A program made the translations under genes and the position numbers. A DNA stretch of 64,000 nt, taken from contig CATNEN010000001.1 in the NCBI GenBank assembly GCA_950097015.1, positions 23,998,501 through 24,062,500 on the forward strand, written 5' to 3'. Under the pieces are notes generated by a model. The model did not search any database and was not told the origin of the DNA. It was given only the letters and a program-made list of their open reading frames with translations. This document shows positions 12,701-22,287 of this stretch, piece by piece. This DNA is from Macrostomum hystrix (Eukaryota > Platyhelminthes > Macrostomidae). Positions within the stretch are counted from its first letter, which is position 1; every line of letters starts with the position of its first letter.

Positions 12701-15700
12701 TAGGATTATTTAGCTGGGATTCTTAGAATAGGATTATTTAGCTGGGATTCTTAGAATAGGAATTTAAAGTTGAGATTCTTAGAATAGGATTATTTAGTTG
12801 GGATTCTTAGAATAGGATTATTTAGTTGGGATTCTTAGAATAGGATTATTTAGTTGGGATTCTTAGAATAGGATTATTTAGCTGGGATTCTTAGAATAGG
12901 ATTATTTAGTTGAGATTCTTAGAATAGGATTATTTAGTTGGGATTTTTAGAATAGGAATTTAAAGTTGAGATTCTTAGAATAGGAATTTAAAGTTGAGAT
13001 TCTTAGAATAGGAATTTAAAGTTGAGATTCTTAGAATAGGAATTTAAAGTTGAGATTCTTAGAATAGGATTATTTAGTTGGGATTCTTAGAATAGGAATT
13101 TAAAGTTGAGATTCTTAGAATAGGATTATTTAGTTGAGATTCTTAGAATAGGATTATTTAGTTGAGATTCTTAGAATAGGATTATTTAGTTGGGATTTTT
13201 AGAATAGGAATTTAAAGTTGAGATTCTTAGAATAGGATTATTTAGTTGGGATTCTTAGAATAGGATTATTTAGCTGAAATTCTTAGAATAGGATTATTTA
13301 GCTGGGATTCTTAGAATAGGATTATTTAGTTGGGATTCTTAGAATAGGATTATTTAGTTGAGATTCTTAGAATAGGATTATTTAGTTGGGATTTTTAGAA
13401 TAGGAATTTAAAGTTGAGATTCTTAGAATAGGATTATTTAGTTGGGATTCTTAGAATAGGATTATTTAGTTGGGATTCTTAGAATAGGATTATTTAGTTG
13501 GGATTCTTAGAATAGGATTATTTAGCTGGGATTCTTAGAATAGGAATTTAAAGTTGAGATTCTTAGAATAGGATTATTTAGTTGGGATTCTTAGAATAGG
13601 AATTTAAAGTTGAGATTCTTAGAATAGGAATTTAAAGTTGAGATTCTTAGAATAGGATTATTTAGTTGGAATTCTTAGAATATGATTCTTTAGTTGGTAT
13701 TCTTAGAATAGGATTCTTTAGTTGGGATTCTTAGAATAAGAATTTAATTTGAGATTCTTAGAATAGGATTCTTTTGTTGGGATTCTTAGAATGGGATTTT
13801 TTGGCGTGGATCATCGGAATGGGATTTCTTGGCGTGGATTATTAGAATGGGATTTTTACTTGTGATTATTTATATGTTGCAATTAATTCTCCTGTTGGCA
13901 TTTTAAATATGGAATTCGATTTTTGGGATTATCAGGATGCCAGACTCAGTGCTCTGTACAATATGAACTCAAACTCACCATCAGGCAGTCGGCGCACACC
14001 TGATGTGTTTCTGTCGCTGCCGCGGCCGCAGACGCCGCAGACTACGGACAGGACGAAGTCGCACTCGGCCGTGACTCGGCTCTTCAAGTCCACAACCCGG
14101 AGACAGCACTTCAGCCGCTCGATCTGCTGCTGTCTTCGATGAAATTCAGGCGGCAAGTTTGAGTTGTCGATGCGTGGTACGCTCACCGACATCAGTTGCT
14201 GCGCGAGGCGGGTTAGGATAGACAGTTTTTGATTGACTGGTTAACAGCAGAACTACCAAGGGGGATTTCCCCCTGATAATTTTAGCGCTGCACCCGAACG
14301 GAGCAGCGCAAGCACACGAAACTCAAGAACACTGCCCAAATTTTTGTTGCGCATCTTCTGATAAAATAATCAAGTCGCCAGCTCTTCAGACCGTCGAGAT
14401 ATTCAATGGTTCTGGCCGAAGGGCAGATTTTCCCCATAAGCGCTAGTGTATTTCATACACCCAAATACACAAATTACTAGGGGTGTCCCAAAAGTTCCCG
14501 GAATGTCCGAGGTAGCTCTTCAACGGAGCCATGAAATTTCATGCCCATTGTGTCAAATGAAAGGAAATTTTGTCACAAAGAAAACAAAGTTAAAATCATG
14601 TTCATATCCGTTGAAGAGCTACCTTGGACATTCCGGGAACTTTTGGGACACCCCTCGTAGCACTGCGCCTCAGTGCGGCCTTGCCAGGCCTTCAAACTTT
14701 ATCAGCACGTCAGCCGAATGTTCCTGCATCATCTCCGTCTTCGGTGGTCACCTACCTTCAGTGGCTACAACAGATGGAACTAGGCCATTATGGACACCCT
14801 GACGCGAATTTCTCTAATTTCACTGATCGCATTCGAGCGTTGCCAAATGCCATAATAAAAATAACGCGGGCCCATCATTTGGTGACACTCCTGAGCACAC
14901 ACTCACACAGGTGTGTACATCTGCCCTGACTTTTTCATCGTCAGGCAGTGTACACTCTCACTGTGCCTTGGAGGTTGGCCCTCAAGGGCGTGAATTGCAC
15001 GACAAGCCCCCAAAGCCTTCTCTCCGCGGCTGCGCCCCCAAATGTGGCCTCGCCGGGGAATCGAACTCAGGGATCTTGGAACTTGGACCCCAATAACACC
15101 AATGATTTGGTTGCTTGACAAATTTTGATAAATTTAGGTTTAACTGACGAAAAAGCTACGTACTGATTGAGGATACACTTAAAATACATTCTAGCTTCAG
15201 AAGATAACCTTAACGCGTTAAAAAATGTAACATTTGAGCAACCTTTTTCATCCAGAGAACGTGGCAACGAGCTATTTCGGCACCCTCGAAGTCCAGCACT
15301 GCGCCATATTGCGACTGGTCGAAATCTGAAATCATTATCGATTATTGACAATTCAAAACAACATCGTTACAAATGATTCATTTTGAAGTCGCGCACTTAC
15401 GAGGCAATGTGTCTTTAAACAGCAGCCAGACCTCCTGTTCATTGGCTTCAATCAGGCCTTCATTGGGATGAATTTCTTCTATCTCGAGTTTCGTTTGGAA
15501 TTCTGAAATTTCAGGAAGACATCTAGAATGATTTGTTTAAGGCCCTTAAGCAATGAAACAGTTTTATGAATACTCACTTATATCCGATATTATATCGGTC
15601 TGTGCTATGGCGCCCTTGCAAGTCACCGTTTTACCGTTCATGTCCACATAGTAGGCTTGGAATACAAGGCGCAGTTCACGAGCATTCCTGGGCGTGTACT

Positions 15701-17553
15701 TCACTTCTGAGGATTTCTCTGCGGATTGGAGACACAATGGTCAAATCGAGTCGGTAGTTTAATTTCAGGACTGCTCAAATACAGTCAGTCAGGAGCACTT
15801 CAGAAGTGCTCAAATTGAGTCAGTCAACTTCAGGAGTGCTCAAATTGAGTCAGTCAACTTCAGGAGTGCTCAAATCGAGTCAGTTAACTTCAGGTATGCT
15901 CAACTTCAGGAGTGCTCAAATCGAGTCAGTTAACTTCAGGTATGCTCAACTTCAGGAGTGCTCAAATCGAGTCAGTTAACTTCAGGTATGCTCAACTTCA
16001 GGAGTGCTCAAATTGAGACAGTTAACTTCAGGTATGCTCAACTTCAGGAGTGCTCAAATCGAGTCAGTTAACTTCAGGTATGCTAAACTTCAGGAGTGCT
16101 CAAATCGAGTCAGTTAACTTCAGGTATGCTCAACTTCAGGAGTGCTCAAATCGAGTCAGTTAACTTCAGGTATGCTCAACTTTAGGAGTGCTCAAATTGA
16201 GACAGTCAACTTTAGGAGTGCTCAAATTCAGACAGTCAACTTTAGGAGTGCTCAAATTGAGACAGTCAACTTCAGGAGTGCTCAAATTGAGACAGTCAAC
16301 TTTAGGAGTGCTCAAATTGAGACAGTCAACTTTAGGAGTGCTCAAATTGAGCCAGTCAACTTCAGGAGTGCTCAAATTGAGACAGTCAACTTTAGGAGTG
16401 CTCAAATTGAGACAGTCAACTTTAGGAGTGCTCAAATTGAGTTGCCATATATTAGCCAATTACACTTAACATCTATCAACTAAGTGTGAGAAGTATAATA
16501 AAGTGTTAAACTCACTGTTAAACGGATTAAACTGTATTGCTTCACGTCGTTTCACAGCCTCTTTGAGTCGGTCGCCAACTTGAGGCACACAGACGAGGGA
16601 CACTTTCTCCAGGCTGGAAATGTAAGGACGAGATTAATGAAAAATGAAGTGAGGGTAAACATGAGAGAGACAGTGAGCCTAGAGACAGTGAGGTCAGAGT
16701 CAGTGAGGTCAGGGACAGTGAGGTCAGAGACAGTGAGGTCAGGGACAGTGAGGTCAGAGACAGTGAGGTCAGGGACAGTGAGGTCAGAGACAGTGAGTTC
16801 AGAGACAGTGAGGTCAGAGACAGTGAGGTCAGGGACAGTGAGGTCAGGGACAGTGAGGTCAGGGACAGTGAGGTCAGGGACAGTGAGGTCAGGGACAGTG
16901 AGGTCAGGGACAGTGAGGTCAGGGACAGTGAGGTCAGAGACAGTGAGGTCAGAGACAGTGAGGTCAGGGACAGTGAGGTCAGAGACAGTGAGTTCAGAGA
17001 CAGTGAGTTCAGAGACAGTGAGGTCAGGGACAGTGAGGTCAGGGACAGTGAGTTCAGAGACAGTGAGTTCAGAGACAGTGAGGTCAGGGACAGTGAGGTC
17101 AGGGACAGTGAGGTCAGGGACAGTGAGGTCAGGGACAGTGAGGTCAGGGACAGTGAGGTCAGGGACAGTGAGGTCAGAGACAGTAAGAGTAGAGATGGGG
17201 AAGACGGTAAGGTTGAAGATTGGCCCAGCAAGTTCGTGAGCTCACGCAATCTCAAACTCGGCCCTGCCCTTATCAGCAGGTGTGAGATCTTTGCGCCACT
17301 GGAAGGCGCCACTTTCGCAGGATTCGCCGTGCATGTAGAAGGGGTGGGGATAGCCGTCCGGGCTGACCGTGCCGCCGATGACAATGACGCTGCGGTGCAC
17401 GGAGACATCGGCGCCGCTGAGGACCAGGCGTACGCAGCTTTTGCTGCCTGATCGGCCGTACAGAAGCCCTCCAAGCTTGCCGCCAGCAATCTCGGTCTCG
17501 TAGCGAAACCGGTGATACTGAGCTGGCTGCTCAACTATTCGAAGGGTCAGCAT
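6575..17553 (-). CDS. Divergent Rel homology domain (NF-kB/Rel-like) protein B, about 387 aa
   Basis: Proposed exons (minus): 17246-17553, 16516-16613, 15578-15718, 15401-15502, 15243-15325, 13979-14198, 6575-6786. Phases 2,1,1,1,0,1 are identical to RHD-A at every shared join, and the joined length is 1164 bp. Exon 1 holds RIVEQPAQYHRFRYETEI and PHPFYMHGESC, the RHD DNA-binding half. Exon 2 ends IQFNPF. Exon 3 has RELRLVFQAYYVD. Exons 4-6 form a diverged IPT/dimerisation half (EVWLLFKDTLP; LKCCLRVVDLKS). The last exon would add a basic patch PPAKRSRNSKG, where NF-kB proteins carry a nuclear localisation signal, then an acidic/Ser tail and TAA. Donor GTTGCT after 15243 is weak. The final 7-kb join is supported only by phase and position. 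The 5' end may extend beyond ATG 17553, because acceptor-like CTCAG precedes it. Confidence 0.75.
6845..7783. repeat. 28-bp minisatellite, left part
   Basis: About 33 copies of a 28-bp unit with core GATTCTTAGAATAGGATT. There are two main variants: '...attctttagttgg' and '...aatttaaagttga'. The array continues at 11927 beyond the inserted foldback element, so the two halves were originally one array in the last intron of RHD-B. Confidence 0.95.
7900..10490 (+). repeat. Left arm of the foldback element: 24-bp GGCCCA-rich tandem repeat
   Basis: About 105 copies built on ATACTGGCCCATATTGGCCC, with GCTGG/TACTGG and CTCACA/CCCACA variants and 12-bp half-unit insertions. A block of about 432 bp recurs three times almost perfectly (starting near 8461/8893, 9325 and 9757), which points to recent segmental amplification inside the arm. 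The first copies (7900-8070) are a GC-richer form (ggcggcccatacaggccc). The multiple-of-3 unit opens several reading frames of more than 800 codons, which are not genes. Confidence 0.93.
10491..11095. other. Single-copy loop of the foldback element, with a short exon-like frame
   Basis: AT-rich non-repetitive DNA between the inverted arms. On the minus strand about 10785-10925 reads PPTPPEAPIEAMKSLPRRKR and then an Ala/Lys-rich end and TAG, behind pyrimidine-rich TTTATTGCCCAG. Its acceptors are in phase 0 and do not fit the phase-1 donor of RHD-B exon 13979-14198. It may be a captured exon, an alternative RHD-B tail or chance. Confidence 0.45.
11096..11730 (-). repeat. Right arm of the foldback element (inverted 24-bp repeats)
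   Basis: The reverse complement of the left-arm unit (GGGCCAATATGGGCCAGTAT), about 25 copies. The sequence 11731-11913 has scattered GGGCC/GGCCC motifs resembling the subterminal segment at 7797-7900. The arms differ about fourfold in length, so one arm has expanded or the other contracted since insertion. Confidence 0.93.
11927..13860. repeat. 28-bp minisatellite, right part
   Basis: About 65 copies of the same 28-bp unit as 6845-7783, resuming in register after the foldback element. The last copies (13745-13860) degenerate into 'ttggcgtggat..ggaatgggattt' forms. It lies in the proposed last intron of RHD-B. Confidence 0.95.
14479..14655. mobile_element. Short MITE with about 49-bp terminal inverted repeats
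   Basis: The left end AGGGGTGTCCCAAAAGTTCC is repeated inverted at the right end (GGAACTTTTGGGACACCCCT at 14636-14655). The inverted match extends inward to GTAGCTCTTCAACGG with one mismatch. The inner segment is about 80 bp with no coding capacity. TIRs of this type resemble Tc1/mariner derivatives, but a clean TA duplication is not visible (TA before the left end only). It lies in the RHD-B intron between exons 13979-14198 and 15243-15325. Confidence 0.8.
14866..15100 (-). mobile_element. tRNA-derived SINE, family 1, truncated head
   Basis: Minus-strand copy sharing long identity with 23332-23691 and 35325-35685: the box-B-like GTTCGATTCCCCGGCGAGGC, then GCGCAGCCGCGGAGAGAAGG, then the TGACGATGAAAAAGTCAGGG body and the ACACCTGTGTGAG region. 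The 5' tRNA head with box A is missing. Sequence above 15073 does not match the family. Confidence 0.75.
15770..16445. repeat. Compound minisatellite in RHD-B intron (46-bp and 30-bp units)
   Basis: The first half repeats about 46 bp (CTCAACTTCAGGAGTGCTCA plus GAGTCAGTTAACTTCAGGTATG-type sequence). The second half switches to 30 bp (TTTAGGAGTGCTCAAATTGA plus gacagtcaac). The 46-bp unit contains the 30-bp unit plus an extra half copy. It fills the intron between exons 15578-15718 and 16516-16613. Confidence 0.93.
16660..17195. repeat. 15-bp minisatellite in RHD-B intron
   Basis: About 35 copies of ACAGTGAGGTCAGGG with agaga/aggga and gagttc variants. It fills the intron between RHD-B exons 16516-16613 and 17246-17553, the counterpart of the RHD-A intron that carries an unrelated minisatellite at 3215-3570. 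Confidence 0.95.
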
Positions 17554-17819
17554 GGCTGAGGTCCTGGCTTTGAACCAGAAATGCAACACTAGTGTGCTAT
17601 GATCAGAGACGAATGATTAGATATACTTGGCAGCATTGGAGCTGAAATATGGGAAAATGTAAGACAAGTTGGTTTTAATCTTGTATGGGGATTCCATTTC
17701 AATCCCTAACACATTTATGGGGGCTTAGTTATCGAGGCAGCGAATAGATTATTGGATTCTGCGGATTAGTGATGCTGAATGATAAATCCCAGGGTTCTGG
17801 GGATTAGATAGGCAGCTAA

Positions 17820-19215
17820 TAAATCATGGTTCTAGGGGTTTATTTAGACAGGCTGCTAATAACCCATGGTTCTAGGAGTTTATTTAGACAGGCTGCTAAT
17901 AACCCATGGTTCTAGGAGTTTATTTAGACAGGCTGCTAATAACCCATGGTTCTAGGAGTTTATTTAGACAGGCTGCTAATAACCCATGGTTCTAGGAGTT
18001 TATTTAGACAGGCTGCTAATAACCCATGGTTCTAGGGGTTTATTTAGACAGGCTGCTAATAACCCATGGTTCTAGGAGTTTATTTAGACAGGCTGCTAAT
18101 AACCCATGGTTCTAGGAGTTTATTTAGACAGGCTGCTAATAACCCATGGTTCTAGGAGTTTATTTAGACAGGCTGCTAATAACCCATGGTTCTAGGAGTT
18201 TATTTAGACAGGCTGCTAATAACCCATGGTTCTAGGAGTTTATTTAGACAGGCTGCTAATAACCCATGGTTCTAGGGGTTTATATAGACAGGCTGCTAAT
18301 AACCCATGGTTCTAGGAGTTTATTTAGACAGGCTGCTAATAACCCATGGTTCTAGGAGTTTATTTAGACAGGCTGCTAATAACCCATGGTTCTAGGGGTT
18401 TATTTAGACAGGCTGCTAATAACCCATGGTTCTAGGAGTTTATTTAGACAGGCTGCTAATAACCCATGGTTCTAGGAGTTTATTTAGACAGGCTGCTAAT
18501 AACCCATGGTTCTAGGAGTTTATTTAGACAGGCTGCTAATAACCCATGGTTCTAGGAGTTTATTTAGACAGGCTGCTAATAACCCATGGTTCTAGGAGTT
18601 TATTTAGACAGGCTGCTAATAACCCATGGTTCTAGGGGTTTATATAGACAGGCTGCTAATAACCCATGGTTCTAGGAGTTTATTTAGACAGGCTGCTAAT
18701 AACCCATGGTTCTAGGAGTTTATTTAGACAGGCTGCTAATAACCCATGGTTCTAGGAGTTTATTTAGACAGGCTGCTAATAACCCATGGTTCTAGGGGTT
18801 TATTTAGACAGGCTGCTAATATCCCATGGTTCTAGGGGTTTATTTAGACAGGCTGCTAATAACCCATGGTTCTAGGAGTTTATTTAGACAGGCTGCTAAT
18901 AACCCGTGGTTCTAGGAGTTTATTTAGACAGGCTGCTAATAACCCATGGTTCTAGGAGTTTCTTTAGACAGGCTGCTAATAACCCATGGTTCTAGGGGTT
19001 TATTTAGACAGGCTGCTAATATCCCATGGTTCTAGGGGTTTATTTAGACAGGCTGCTAATAACCCATGGTTCTAGGGGTTTATATAGACAGGCTGCTAAT
19101 AACCCATGGTTCTAGGGGTTTATTTAGACAGGCTGCTAATAACCCATGGTTCTAGGGGTTTATTTAGACAGGCTGCTAATAACCCATGATTCTATGGGTT
19201 TATTTAGACAGGCCG
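17820..19215. repeat. 40-bp minisatellite upstream of RHD-B
   Basis: About 35 nearly identical copies of a 40-bp unit (TTTAGACAGGCTGCTAATAA then cccatggttctaggagtt). Rare variants (gggg for gagt, tatatag, atccc) recur at related spacings, which suggests block duplication. The high identity indicates recent homogenisation. It lies about 270 bp upstream of the first RHD-B exon. Confidence 0.96.
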
Positions 19216-21205
19216 CTAACAAACAGTAAGTTTTTATTAAGTAACAACACGGATATAAAATGAAATCAAAGATGTCAGCATGTAATTAATATAACTTATA
19301 TGCAAAAACCAAAATCAAATACTAGTTTTATTCCGTCTCATTTCCACATTAGCTAAATTTCGCATGCTGCTATGTAATGGCATTGCGTTTGTGTTAAGTG
19401 GCCTAGGCAAATCTTGGATAGCAGATAAATTGACAAGATAAAAACGATAGGCAGACATTTTAAACAAGGCTGCTATGTACTAATAATGCCATTAAAATAT
19501 AGATGAGAAAGTGAAATAAAACGAAAGCCAACTCTCCAATAGTTTAGAACATGCTGAGGAGAAAAAAATGTTTAAATATCAAACTTGCTTTCTAAAAAAA
19601 TGTAAAGCCAAAAACTAATTTACACAGGCGTAACAAAAAGTTATTTAAAAATAATTCAACTGGGCTTTTGGAGTTGCAACAAAAAGATTTGCCACTAAAG
19701 CACAATCACTCAGCAACAGTTAGCAGCAGTAGCAGAAGCAGAATTTTTTTAAGCAAGCAATAAATTCAAGTTATTCAAATTCATAATTCGGAAGACAAAA
19801 ATACCTAAGACATCATAATTCAATGAGTTAAAAAGTAATTGAGATACACTTATAAAGCTATTCGTTTAGGAGATTACTGACGGTAGTCTTAACGTCGAGA
19901 AAACATTGCCGATATGTATTGAAAAACGAAATCAATGAATGTTTAGTTTTTAATACTTTTTAGTTTATCTTCAACAAATTCATAATAATCAATAAATTGA
20001 TCATTAATAACTGTTTGCAAGGAATTCTATAAAATGGTTAGAGAGCAGAATGTGCTTTAATTCGATGCTAAATTTAATGCTTACCGTTATAAATAATAGA
20101 AAAATATATGCAGACAGAGATTAAGAGCAGAAGAAAAAATAAAAAAAAATGAGGATATATGCATTGGAAAACCCTATTGCAGCTGACACACTGGGCTTAT
20201 GAATAGATTCATTGTTTATGGATAATCAACATAATTATTTTATATATTGTTTTTAATGCAAGGTGTTCAACACGCCGGTAGAAGAGAAAAAAAATATTCG
20301 GATGTTTAGAAACAATTTTCAGCATTTGTGTACATTAGCAACAATTCTGGCTGACTAGACACAGAAATATGTGCATGTCTATTCAACTAATGTAGTAGGC
20401 CTGCCACAAAAAGAAAAATTAGAAAGAGTTTATTCGACTAGCACAGATTTTTGTGACGGCCATAAGTAACAAAAGCTATAATATAATAATATCTGGCACC
20501 AGAGTTTCAAACAACATCACTTCGCAACTGAAAACAATAGTACATACTTAATTCTAATGATAAACATCGTTGTAGAACAATTTCGATTCAATTCAGACTA
20601 CTTCCAGGGGTATCATACGGAAATTTCCTATTTAAATAAACCTAAATGAGGAAGACGGGTTCAAAATAGTTATTAAAGACAATAAAATTGTCTATAGTTG
20701 AGAGTACATTGTCATGCGTATTGCAATTTTTGTGAAAATTTGAGTAAAAAATGTGAGTATCATTTAAACTGCGTGCCTTCCGGTGAGCAGCAGAGGAAAG
20801 AACACTCATTACAGCATTACAGACAGCATTACAGACAGCATTACAGACAGCATTACAGTGGATTGTCGGGCAACATATTACACAAGCCTAATTAAATATG
20901 ATCTAGCAGTTTATAAATAAATTTGACTAAAACACGTTTAGTCTCCGATAAAATTCAGCACACCTGTTGTTTAGCTAGCAATTGAAGTGGTAAATAAATA
21001 ATGTAGCAATTTTCATGTCAAGAAGCCGAGAATAACTGATGAGATTTCACTGAAATTCTCAAACAAATCTTTAAGAGTCCTTTAACTCAAGTTTTTACAA
21101 AACTTATGGATTAGGACATGTAGGGATTTTTAAATTAAGGGATTTTATTTTCATTTTATTTTATTTAACGATAATGAAAATTAAGCACTACGATATTGTG
21201 ATTTT
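19216..21205. other. Intergenic AT-rich DNA between RHD-B and Abl
   Basis: About 2 kb of unique A/T-rich sequence between two genes transcribed in the same (minus) direction. Only a four-copy 'cagcattacaga' repeat near 20815-20860 stands out. No ORF, RNA gene or mobile element was recognised. Confidence 0.6.
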
Positions 21206-21575
21206 TTAGTTAAGGATCTGTGAAATTTCGGAATTGTGAAATTTAGGGATTATGAAATTCAAGGATTGTGAAATTAAGGTTCTGTGAAATTTAGGGATTA
21301 TGAAATTCAGGGATCGTGAAATTTAGGGATTATGAAATTCAGGGATCGTGAAATTTAGGGATTATGAAATTCAGGGATTGTGAAATTTAGGGATTGTGAA
21401 ACTTAGGGATTGTAAAATTTAGGGATTATTAAATTTAGGGATTATGAAATTCAGGGATTATGAAATTTAGGGATTGTGAAATTTAGGGATTGTGAGATTT
21501 AGGGATTGTGAAATTTAGGGATTATGAAATTTAGGGATTATGAAATTTAGGGATTATAAAACTCAGGGATAAGGA
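21206..21575. repeat. 16-bp minisatellite 3' of Abl
   Basis: About 22 degenerate copies of GGGATTATGAAATTTA/GGGATTGTGAAATTTA. The array ends about 55 bp before the Abl stop codon, so it probably lies in or just beyond the 3' UTR. Confidence 0.92.
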
Positions 21576-21630
21576 AAAGCAAAAAACGGTGCTCATAAAA
21601 ATTTAAGGGACTTTATTAAAATTCCAAATA

Positions 21631-22251
21631 TCACCGCTTCAAAATCTGCTGCAGCTCAGTGAAGTCCGCGCGAAGACATTCCAGCATCGACGGCACCTGG
21701 GCGTCTTCGGGTGAGTCGCCACCCAGACGACGAAACTCGGCCAGGCGCGAAGGCAGGCTGTCGGGGCTGCCGTCGCATGAGCCGCGAAATCCGCAGGCCG
21801 TCATCAACCGGCTGAGCCAATCCGATGCGGCCTCCTGCGACTGCTGCTGCTGCTGCTGTCTGACAAACTGGCCTAGCAACCTGAGTCCCGTATCAGCTTG
21901 GTCACACAGGTCCTGAACATCGGACTGGGTGAGCGGGAACAGGCCCAGAAGGAAGTCGCAGCCGCAGATGAGCTCGTTGATTGCTGATAAAACTTCTTCT
22001 CGACTGGGCGACGTACGGTGAGGCGACTGCTGAGGCTTCAGCTGCTGCTGCTGAGAATTTGAGAGCCGGAGCGGCTGCCGATCAATCGACGAGGAGGCTG
22101 AAGAAGATGAAGCTCGCTGCTGCTGCTGCTGGCGACTCCTCCTGCTGCGAGATTTGCCGTTTCCGGTGCTGGTACAGGCTGTCCAGGACTTCCTCTGCTG
22201 CTGCTGCTGCTGTTGGTGATTGACAAAGTCTTCAGTTAGAGACTGCCGCAA

Positions 22252-22287
<36 letters not shown>

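Noticed and set aside
20815-20860. Short repeat of cattacagacag
   Set aside because: Only four copies. Too small to interpret.
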